Source: an uncultured Novosphingobium sp. (GTDB taxonomy: Bacteria > Pseudomonadota > Alphaproteobacteria > Sphingomonadales > Sphingomonadaceae). Taken from it: a DNA stretch of 11,798 nt. Positions within the stretch are counted from its first letter, which is position 1; each line of letters starts with the position of its first letter. The stretch covers positions 1 through 11,798 of the forward strand of contig CALLNA010000058.1 in assembly GCA_938005655.1 (NCBI GenBank), read 5' to 3'. The translations under genes were made by a program, and so were the position numbers. Under the pieces are notes generated by a model, which had not been told where the DNA came from, searched no databases, and saw only the letters and a program-made list of their open reading frames with translations. This document shows positions 6,036 through 11,798 of this stretch, one piece after another.

Positions 6036-8324
6036 CTAGCGGCGGAAGCCGAGGTTGCGCAGGGCGAAGTGGAGCTGGAAGGTGTTGCCGCGCTGGGCGT
6101 CGCCCGTGGTCACGTAGTCGCGCCGCCAGGTGAAGGCGATCTCCATGCAGTCGTCCTGATAGGACGCGCCGAGCCGGGTGCGCAGAGCCTGGAAGCCGTC
6201 GGAGCCGGCTACCGTCGGGTCGTTGGTCAGGTTGAACACGCCCGAGCCGAACAGCGACCAGTACTTGGCGAAGGCGACGCGCGCCGACAGCCGCAGCTCC
6301 TCGCGGTCGCGTAGGTCCTCCAGCGGCAGGGCGCCGACCGGCGAGAGGTTGGCAAAGCTGATGTCACGGTTGAGGCGCAGGTAGCCGACCTCCAGATAGG
6401 TGCGCTGGCTACCCACCGTCGCGTCGATCTCGTTGCGGCGGAAGGCGAAGCTGTCCTTGTCGAGGCGGAAGCGGTGGGTGAGCTTGACGAAGTCCTTGTA
6501 GCGGATCTCGGTGCGGCCGACGATGTCGGACAGGCGGTCGGACAGGCCGGTGCCGATCGGGAACAGGGTCGGCTTGTCGGACAGGCGGTAGGACTGGCCG
6601 ATCGTGGTCGAGACGCGCCAGTGCGGCTTCTCCCACTGCCAGTCGAAGCCGTAGGTGAAGCGCGCGCCGTCCTCGACCCGGTCGTAGCCGGGGAAGCGGT
6701 TCAGCGCGAAGAGGTTGGTGTCCTCCAGCTCGATCGCGCGGGCGTCCTCGTTCGGCACCTCCAGATTGCGGATCGGCGGTGTGGCGACGAACTGGACGCG
6801 CGGGGTCAGGACCTGGGTGCCGCCGAGGAACGAACCGACGAAGGGCCACTTCACGTCGACCGCGCCGAGCACGATGCCGCGGGCCTGCCAGCCGGGCTGG
6901 CCGCTGTAGGGCGCGGCGGTCAGGGCGTTGTAGTCGGAGTGATAGACGTCGCCGCGGACCAGCGCGGTCAGGGTGACTTCCTGGCCCATGCCGGTGATCT
7001 TGCGCAGGCTCCACTGCGCGCTGGCGAAGGCGCGCTGGGTATCCTGCCCGTCGGTGCGGGTCAGCGCGAGGGTATTGAGCTGGAGGTCGATCTTGCCGCC
7101 GAGCAGTGGATCGGCCAGGCGCCGGCGATAGTCGATCAGCGGCAGGGCGATCGGTTGCAGCCCCTGGTTCTCGCCGACGCGCATCGTCTGGGTCGCCCAG
7201 CCGGAGATCGACAGGTAGCTCTTGTCGTCGATCCGCTCGACGTCGAACATCGAGCGCAGGCGGTCGTCGCGGCTGATGTCGTAGCGGCGCAGGAAGGTGC
7301 GGTCGCTGGCGAAGCGGCCGGAGAAGGTGACGCTCCATTTCGGGTCGAGCTGGAACTTGCCGTTGGCGTAGACGTAGCCGCGCCACTCGTCGCTCTGCCC
7401 GGGCGCGCTGGTCCCGCCGATCGGGATCACCTCGGACCGGGTGACGTAGCCGGTGATCTGGTAGGCGCCCTTGTCGGTCAGCGCGCGGTACTGGGCCGAG
7501 ACCATCGGCAGGGCCTTGGTATAGACGTAGCCCGTGACCGCCAGGTCGCGGTTGTTGCCGAGCCGGAGGTAATAGGTTTCGTTGACCTCGACCCCGTTCG
7601 AGGCCGAGAGGCGCAGGTCGGGGATCAGCGGGCCCGAGATCGCCCGGCCGTCGGTCGCGACGAGGAGGCCGGGGAGGGGGATCAGGCGTATCCCGAACAG
7701 CTCCAGCCGGGCGCCGTTGAAGCGGATCGACTTGCGGTCGGGATCGTAGATTACCTGGCGTGCGGTGATCCGCCAGCTCGGCCGCTTGGGGCATCCGTCC
7801 GCGTCCTCGACCTCGCAGCCGGTATAGGCGGCGCGTTCGAGGACGACCGTGCCGTTCTCCTTGCGGGTCCCCTGCTCGGCGGCGAGCCGGCCGCCCTCGC
7901 GCAGGGCGAGGAGCATGTTCTCCATCGCCCCGGCCTTGAGCTCGTCGGTCAGCTCCAGCTTGTCGACGTAGAGCTGGTTGCCGTCGGCGTCGACGAAGCG
8001 GATGTTGCCATTGGCGACGATCTCCCCGGTCTTGCGGTTCCAGGTGACGGTGTCGGCGCGGACGGTCTGGTTCGCGCGGCGCAGCACGACGTTGCCGAGC
8101 GCGGTGACGACCTCGCTGTCCTGCTGGTATTCGAGGCGGTCGGCCTCGAACCCGATCTGCTCGTTCTCGGTGAGTTGCCCGGCCTGCCCGGAAACCTCCT
8201 GGGCGAGGACGGCGCTGCTCCACAGGCCCGGAACGCAGGCCGCCAGCGCTGCTGCGGCAGCGATGTGCCAGCGCGGCAAGCGGCGGACAGGAGCTTGCAG
8301 CGGGCGCTGCGACGTGGGGAGCAT
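6036..8324 (-). CDS. lptD: LPS-assembly outer-membrane protein LptD
   Basis: LptD is the outer-membrane beta-barrel that, with LptE, inserts lipopolysaccharide into the outer leaflet. The start chosen is ATG at 8324, with AGG about 9 bases upstream, giving 762 residues. A TTG-type extension to 8402 would only add an Arg-rich leader. The product has a Sec signal peptide (about 1-41, ending AVLA before QEV) and an OstA/LptA-like beta-jellyroll (about 50-200) with the repeated pattern ADRLEYQQDS, GNVVLRRANQ and NGNIRFVDADGNQ. The large C-terminal barrel includes DIVGRTEIRYKDFVKLTHRF and ends HFALRNLGFRR. Mature cysteines are at about 170, 178 and 726, so the adjacent Cys pair of E. coli LptD is absent and the disulfide pattern must differ. 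The sequence is strongly sphingomonad-like from memory. It is divergent from pepA and precedes surA. Confidence 0.95.
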   Translation of the reverse strand: MLPTSQRPLQAPVRRLPRWHIAAAAALAACVPGLWSSAVLAQEVSGQAGQLTENEQIGFEADRLEYQQDSEVVTALGNVVLRRANQTVRADTVTWNRKTGEIVANGNIRFVDADGNQLYVDKLELTDELKAGAMENMLLALREGGRLAAEQGTRKENGTVVLERAAYTGCEVEDADGCPKRPSWRITARQVIYDPDRKSIRFNGARLELFGIRLIPLPGLLVATDGRAISGPLIPDLRLSASNGVEVNETYYLRLGNNRDLAVTGYVYTKALPMVSAQYRALTDKGAYQITGYVTRSEVIPIGGTSAPGQSDEWRGYVYANGKFQLDPKWSVTFSGRFASDRTFLRRYDISRDDRLRSMFDVERIDDKSYLSISGWATQTMRVGENQGLQPIALPLIDYRRRLADPLLGGKIDLQLNTLALTRTDGQDTQRAFASAQWSLRKITGMGQEVTLTALVRGDVYHSDYNALTAAPYSGQPGWQARGIVLGAVDVKWPFVGSFLGGTQVLTPRVQFVATPPIRNLEVPNEDARAIELEDTNLFALNRFPGYDRVEDGARFTYGFDWQWEKPHWRVSTTIGQSYRLSDKPTLFPIGTGLSDRLSDIVGRTEIRYKDFVKLTHRFRLDKDSFAFRRNEIDATVGSQRTYLEVGYLRLNRDISFANLSPVGALPLEDLRDREELRLSARVAFAKYWSLFGSGVFNLTNDPTVAGSDGFQALRTRLGASYQDDCMEIAFTWRRDYVTTGDAQRGNTFQLHFALRNLGFRR

Positions 8325-8419
8325 GGCTTGCCTATCGCATTGCCCGGGCCTAACTGCAATCCGCTGAAATCGCCGCCGATCACGTCTTGTCGCGGATAGC
8401 ATTCCGTTCGGGAGTCCAG

Positions 8420-9880
8420 ATGAAAGTTGAATTCGCCGCTGCCCCAGAGGGCACTGCCGCCGGCATCGTCGCCCGGATCGTCGATCAGGACGCGCTTCCC
8501 GCCGGATTGGAGCCGGTCGTCGCCCAGGGCGCGCGGGCCACGCGCTTCGCCGGCAAGGCCGGCCAGTTGTTCGAGATCTTCGTCGAGCGGGATGGTCAGG
8601 CGGTCCGCCTGGCGCTTGCCGGAGCTGGGGAAAAGTCGGCCGCCGCGCGCCTGGCGAACCTGGAGAAGGCCGGGGCCGGGCTGGTCGCGCGGTTCCTGAC
8701 CTCGGGCGAGACCGTCCTGACCATCGACCTTACGGATCCCGCGCTGTCGAGCGCGGAGGTGGTCGCCGTCCTCTCCGGCGCGCGCCTGCGTGGCTGGCGG
8801 CACGATGTCTATCGCACCAGGCTGACCGACGAGCAGAAGCCTTCGCTCGGCACGATCCGCGTGGTCGGCGCGCCGGCCGGGACCGCCGAAGCCTGGGCCG
8901 TCGAGACTGCCCTGGCCGAGGGCGTTGAGTTCACCCGCCAGCTCGTCACCGAGCCGGCGAATATCATTTATCCCGAGAGCTTTGTCGCCCGTTGCCGTGA
9001 TCGTTTCGCGGGCACGGGACTGGAGCTCATCGTGCTCGACGAGAGCGAGATGAAGGCGCTCGGCATGGGTGCGCTGCTCGGCGTGGCGCAGGGCTCGGCC
9101 CGCCCACCCCGGCTGCTGGCGATGAAGTGGAACGGCGGCGCGGTGGGCGAGCCGCCGGTCGCCTTCGTCGGCAAGGGCGTGACCTTCGACACCGGCGGCA
9201 TTTCCATCAAGCCTGCCGCCGGCATGGAGGACATGAAGGGCGACATGGGCGGCGCCGCCGCCGTCATCGGCCTCATGCACACGCTCGCGGCGCGCAAGGC
9301 GAAGGCGAATGTCGTCGGCATCCTCGGCCTCGTGGAAAACATGCCCGACGGCAACGCCCAGCGCCCCGGCGACATCGTCAGGTCCATGTCCGGCCAGACC
9401 ATCGAGGTCATCAACACGGACGCCGAGGGCCGCCTCGTGCTCTGCGATGCGCTCTGGTACTGCAACGAAATGTTCAAGCCGCAGTTCATGGTGAACCTTG
9501 CGACGCTGACCGGCGCGATCATGGTGGCGCTCGGCAGCCACCATGCCGGCCTCTTCTCCAACGACGACACGCTCGCCGCGCGCCTCACCGCCGCCGGCCT
9601 TTCGACGAACGAGCGCCTCTGGCGCATGCCGCTCGGCCGCGAATACGACAAGATGATCGACAGCAAGTTTGCCGACATGAAGAACACCGGCGGCCGCTAT
9701 GCCGGCTCGATCACCGCCGCGCAGTTCCTCCAGCGCTTCGTCAAGGATACGCCCTGGGCGCATCTCGACATCGCCGGCACGGCCATGGGCTCGCCGACCG
9801 ACGAGATCAACCAGTCCTGGGCCTCCGGCTTCGGCGTGCGCCTGCTGGATGAGCTCGTGCGCGCCAACTACGAGGGGTGA
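8420..9880 (+). CDS. pepA: Leucyl aminopeptidase PepA (M17), apparently mosaic
   Basis: PepA is a cytosolic two-metal M17 aminopeptidase that removes N-terminal residues, notably Leu, from peptides. ATG at 8420 is set by GGAG at 8411-8414, five bases upstream. The 486 residues comprise a variable N-terminal domain (1-165) and a catalytic domain. Expected metal ligands are present: Lys252 and Asp257 (GKGVTFDTGG), Asp275 (MKGDMGG), and Asp334 and Glu336 in the signature NTDAEGRL (332-339). The oddity is a change of character along the gene. Residues up to about 255 resemble sphingomonad PepA (EPANIIYPESF, VTFDTGG), and residues from 274 resemble rhizobial PepA (MKGDMGGAAAV, FKPQFMVNLATLTGAI, AGTAMGSPTDEINQSW). 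Leu codons shift from mainly CTG (14 of 26, with 7 CTC, in residues 1-273) to mainly CTC (16 of 21, with 3 CTG, in 274-486). The frame is intact and all catalytic residues are kept, so the hybrid could be functional. holC follows after 7 bases. Confidence 0.95.
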   Translation: MKVEFAAAPEGTAAGIVARIVDQDALPAGLEPVVAQGARATRFAGKAGQLFEIFVERDGQAVRLALAGAGEKSAAARLANLEKAGAGLVARFLTSGETVLTIDLTDPALSSAEVVAVLSGARLRGWRHDVYRTRLTDEQKPSLGTIRVVGAPAGTAEAWAVETALAEGVEFTRQLVTEPANIIYPESFVARCRDRFAGTGLELIVLDESEMKALGMGALLGVAQGSARPPRLLAMKWNGGAVGEPPVAFVGKGVTFDTGGISIKPAAGMEDMKGDMGGAAAVIGLMHTLAARKAKANVVGILGLVENMPDGNAQRPGDIVRSMSGQTIEVINTDAEGRLVLCDALWYCNEMFKPQFMVNLATLTGAIMVALGSHHAGLFSNDDTLAARLTAAGLSTNERLWRMPLGREYDKMIDSKFADMKNTGGRYAGSITAAQFLQRFVKDTPWAHLDIAGTAMGSPTDEINQSWASGFGVRLLDELVRANYEG

Positions 9881-9887
9881 GGAAGAG

Positions 9888-10337
9888 GTGAGCGAAGTCC
9901 TCTTCTACCACCTGACGGAATCCAGGCTCGAAGACGCGCTGCCGCCGCTGCTCGACAAGAGCCTGGAGCGCGGCTGGCGTGTCGTCGTGCAGGCGGGGGA
10001 CGTCGAGCGCCGCGATGCGCTCGACACGCATCTGTGGACCTTCCGCGAGGACAGCTTCCTGCCGCACGGCACGGACGAGCAGGCCTTCCCCGAAGACCAG
10101 CCAGTGCTCCTGACGGCAACGCCCGACAACCCGAACGCCGCCACCGTTCGCTTCCTCGTCGCCGGCGCTGAGCCGCCGCCGCTCGACGCCTACGAGCGCG
10201 TCATCTTCATGTTCGACGGTTACGACCAGGCCGAACTGGAGACGGCACGCGCGCACTGGAAGCGCCTGAAAGGCGAGGGGCACCAGCTCACCTACTGGCA
10301 GCAGAACGGCGACGGGCGCTGGATGAAGAAGGCGTGA
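9888..10337 (+). CDS. holC: DNA polymerase III chi subunit
   Basis: HolC (chi) links the clamp-loader complex to single-strand-binding protein at the replication fork. The start is GTG at 9888, with GAGG at 9879-9882 five bases before it and the pepA stop only 7 bases upstream, so the two genes are probably co-translated. The 149-residue length fits the family. Recognisable stretches are the N-terminal VLFYHLTESRLEDALPPLL, the central DALDTHLWTFREDSFLPHG, the Walker-B-like VIFMFDGYD and the C-terminal TYWQQNGDGRW. As I recall, this version closely matches rhizobial chi subunits rather than sphingomonad ones, in line with the C-terminal half of pepA. pepA-holC is a known gene pair in several alphaproteobacterial orders. 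Confidence 0.92.
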   Translation: MSEVLFYHLTESRLEDALPPLLDKSLERGWRVVVQAGDVERRDALDTHLWTFREDSFLPHGTDEQAFPEDQPVLLTATPDNPNAATVRFLVAGAEPPPLDAYERVIFMFDGYDQAELETARAHWKRLKGEGHQLTYWQQNGDGRWMKKA

Positions 10338-10355
10338 CCGTCATTGGGCGGCTTC

Positions 10356-10491
10356 GCCCCTCACCCTAACCCTCTTCCCCCAAGCGGGGAGAGGGGGCTG
10401 GCCTCACGCAATGTTACAGGTTCAGGAAACCGGCGCGGCACAGCACTTTTGCCTCGCTCGCGGGGAAAAGGTGGCCGGCCGGATGAGGGGC
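10356..10491. repeat. Palindromic intergenic element, rhizobial type (RIME-like)
   Basis: A 136-base element between the convergent genes holC and the sugar dehydrogenase is bounded by 8-base inverted ends, GCCCCTCA (10356-10363) and TGAGGGGC (10484-10491). It contains CCCTAACCCTCTTCCCC and an opposite arm at 10386-10397, then AAGGTGGCCGGCCGGATG near the right end. These strings recall the mosaic palindromic intergenic elements scattered through Rhizobium, Sinorhizobium and Agrobacterium genomes (RIME family). It is non-coding. The family name is from memory; the inverted ends are directly visible. Confidence 0.6.
10370..10395. terminator. Hairpin able to act as a bidirectional terminator
   Basis: CCCTCTTCCCC (10370-10380) pairs with GGGGAGAGGG (10386-10395), with one bulged T and a five-base loop (CAAGC). 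It lies 32 bases after the holC stop, between two convergent genes. There is no T-run on either side, so intrinsic termination is only plausible. A second small hairpin (GGGCG/CGCCC, 10346-10359) lies just before it. Confidence 0.35.
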
Positions 10492-10504
10492 TCTCTTCGA
10501 AATA

Positions 10505-11431
10505 TCAATCGTAAAACGAATCGACGAACTTCCGCCGGCCGAGCATGAAGGCATCCGCGACGTGGCGGAGCGGCGCGAGGTCGACGTCGGACCTGCCGGC
10601 CCTGATGATCTCGGCGAAGCGCCTGTAGAGCATCGGGTATTCCTGCTCCGGCTCCTCGTGCACCAGCTTGCCGTCGATGGAAAGCTTGGCGCCGCCTTCC
10701 GACAGCACCATCTCGCCGGCATCCGTCTTCGCCACGATGTCCCAGCTCTGCTTGCCGGTCTGGCGCCAGTCGAATTCGGCGGCAAGATCGAGCCCCTTGG
10801 CGTCCGAGAATGTCATCGAGGCGGCGATGGGGGCGTCGCGGTTTTCCGGGAACTCCAGCGTCGCGGCGGTGATGAAGACGGGGCGGGGCAGGATGTGCGT
10901 CACGATGGAGAGCGCGTTGATGCCCGGGTCGAACACGCCGAGGCCGCCGGCCTGCCAGATCCATTCCTGATTCGGGTGCCAGTGGCGCACGTCTTCCTTC
11001 CAGATCACGCGCATCGAGCGGATGGTCGTGCCGGCAAGGAATTCCCTGGCGGCCTCGACGGCCGGCGCATAGCGCGAGTGCCAGCTTGCAAAGAGCGACA
11101 CGCCCTTGGATTTCGCCAGGTTTTCGAGATCGGCAACTTCGCTCAAGGTTGCACCCGGCGGCTTCTCCAGGAAGACATGCTTGCCGGCCGACAGCGCCTT
11201 GTAGGCGGCTTCGTAGCGATATTGCGGGGGCATGCAGAGCGACACGGCATCGATTTCAGGCACGGCATCGAGCATGGCTTTGATGGTCGTGAACGCCGGA
11301 ATGCCGTCGACGGTGCCATGGCGGCTCGCCGTCGCTATGAGTTCGAAATCCGCGTTGTTCGCGATGGACGGAAGATGCTGATCGCGGACGATCTTGCCGA
11401 CGCCGACGATGGCGAGCTTGATGGGGGACAT
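10505..11431 (-). CDS. Gfo/Idh/MocA-family sugar dehydrogenase, likely D-galactose 1-dehydrogenase
   Basis: This is a cytoplasmic NAD(P)-dependent oxidoreductase that probably oxidises D-galactose (possibly also L-arabinose or D-fucose) at C1 to the lactone, the first step of an oxidative pathway. ATG at 11431 has GAGAGA close upstream. The 308-residue length matches bacterial galactose dehydrogenases. The nucleotide-binding Rossmann motif is IVGVGKIVRDQHLP (8-21), the family EKP motif is Glu89-Lys90-Pro91 (EKPPGATL), and WHSRYAPAV (117-125), IWKEDVRHWHP (143-153) and GGLGVFDPGINALSI (162-176) match the Pseudomonas galactose dehydrogenase pattern I remember. The gene converges on holC and follows a prolyl-oligopeptidase-family gene on the same strand after 162 bases. 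No lactonase, dehydratase or sugar transporter is visible in the window, so the substrate is inferred from sequence pattern alone. Confidence 0.87.
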   Translation of the reverse strand: MSPIKLAIVGVGKIVRDQHLPSIANNADFELIATASRHGTVDGIPAFTTIKAMLDAVPEIDAVSLCMPPQYRYEAAYKALSAGKHVFLEKPPGATLSEVADLENLAKSKGVSLFASWHSRYAPAVEAAREFLAGTTIRSMRVIWKEDVRHWHPNQEWIWQAGGLGVFDPGINALSIVTHILPRPVFITAATLEFPENRDAPIAASMTFSDAKGLDLAAEFDWRQTGKQSWDIVAKTDAGEMVLSEGGAKLSIDGKLVHEEPEQEYPMLYRRFAEIIRAGRSDVDLAPLRHVADAFMLGRRKFVDSFYD

Positions 11432-11593
11432 GGGTGTCTCTCGATTAGTATGATTATTGATGCGATCTTTAACAGAATGCCGCCGACGGGCAAGGGCGGT
11501 TGATTGCGATGGAGCGGCGCGTTCGAGCGCCGCCCTGGCCAATCGCGCCCTTCACCATGCTTTCAGCGCATGTGAAAGGGTATCGGGGATGGA

Positions 11594-11798
11594 TCAGACG
11601 CTCTTCGCTTTCACGATCGTCTCCCGCAGGAAGCTATATCCGAGCGCCGTTCGTGCGGCCAACTCCGTCGAGGCGCCGTCGCCGCCATGGCCGCCGGAAC
11701 CGAATTCGTGGAAGAGCGGGTGATGCCCGAGCTCTTCCAGCCGCGCGGCAAACCGGCGTGCATGGGACGGATGGACCCGGTCGTCGTTGCTCGAGCTC
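11594..11798 (-). CDS. Prolyl oligopeptidase-family (S9) peptidase, C-terminal end
   Basis: The last 67 codons of a serine peptidase enter from the right edge and end in TGA at 11594-11596. The peptide includes SSNDDRVHPSHARRFAARL, whose DDRVHP holds the catalytic Asp region typical of S9 alpha/beta-hydrolases, and GSGGHGGDG, whose His (residue 37 of the fragment) is the expected catalytic His. ALGYSFLRETI closes the last helix. The family cleaves short peptides after proline or related residues. The fragment is too short to tell prolyl endopeptidase from oligopeptidase B or a relative. It is not covered by any long ATG-initiated frame in the window because its start lies outside. It may share transcription with the dehydrogenase gene 162 bases downstream. 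Confidence 0.82.
   Translation of the reverse strand, partial: SSSNDDRVHPSHARRFAARLEELGHHPLFHEFGSGGHGGDGASTELAARTALGYSFLRETIVKAKSV

Noticed and set aside
6409..8223. Very long frames overlapping lptD, such as the minus-strand Arg/Pro-rich 604-codon frame and the plus-strand 641-codon frame at 6474-8399.
   Set aside because: They are by-products of the high G+C of lptD; the clear family match of LptD explains the region.
11440..11475. AT-richer leader upstream of the sugar dehydrogenase, possibly a promoter or operator.
   Set aside because: No -35/-10 pair with acceptable spacing and no clean inverted repeat could be found.

Overview
The window is GC-rich DNA from Alphaproteobacteria. Positions 1 to about 9.2 kb read like a sphingomonad (order Sphingomonadales). 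Positions from about 9.2 kb to the end read like a rhizobial genome (order Hyphomicrobiales/Rhizobiales). These assignments come from remembered family patterns and codon use, not from a database search.

Left part (1-1370, + strand): the last quarter of malate synthase G (glyoxylate cycle), a 95-residue protein of unknown function, and a stand-alone CheY-like receiver whose start is unclear and appears to overlap the small gene's stop codon.

Second part (1371-2638): a stretch of clearly lower G+C (about half or less in sampled lines) with one 315-codon minus-strand gene of unrecognised family and about 240 bases of AT-richer DNA without a convincing gene. It sits between the receiver gene and rsmA and looks like an acquired insert.

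Third part (2639-8324, - strand): the conserved block lptD-surA-pdxA-rsmA, transcribed right to left. LptD assembles lipopolysaccharide in the outer membrane, SurA chaperones outer-membrane proteins such as LptD, PdxA makes pyridoxal phosphate, and RsmA dimethylates 16S rRNA. surA-pdxA-rsmA are packed with gaps of 7 and 14 bases and all start with GTG. A candidate promoter lies in the 160-base gap in front of surA.

Fourth part (8420-11798): divergent from lptD is pepA (leucyl aminopeptidase), followed by holC (DNA polymerase III chi). Then come a rhizobial-type palindromic intergenic repeat, a Gfo/Idh/MocA-family sugar dehydrogenase resembling D-galactose 1-dehydrogenase, and the C-terminal end of a prolyl-oligopeptidase-family peptidase. 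The most notable observation is that pepA appears to be a mosaic. Its N-terminal half is sphingomonad-like, its C-terminal half is rhizobial-like, and everything downstream is rhizobial-like. The switch falls in or just before the most conserved part of the gene, so it is either cross-order homologous recombination or an assembly chimera. The sequence alone cannot decide. I see no new defence, mobile or secondary-metabolite system. The best unknown is the 315-residue orphan in the low-GC insert.
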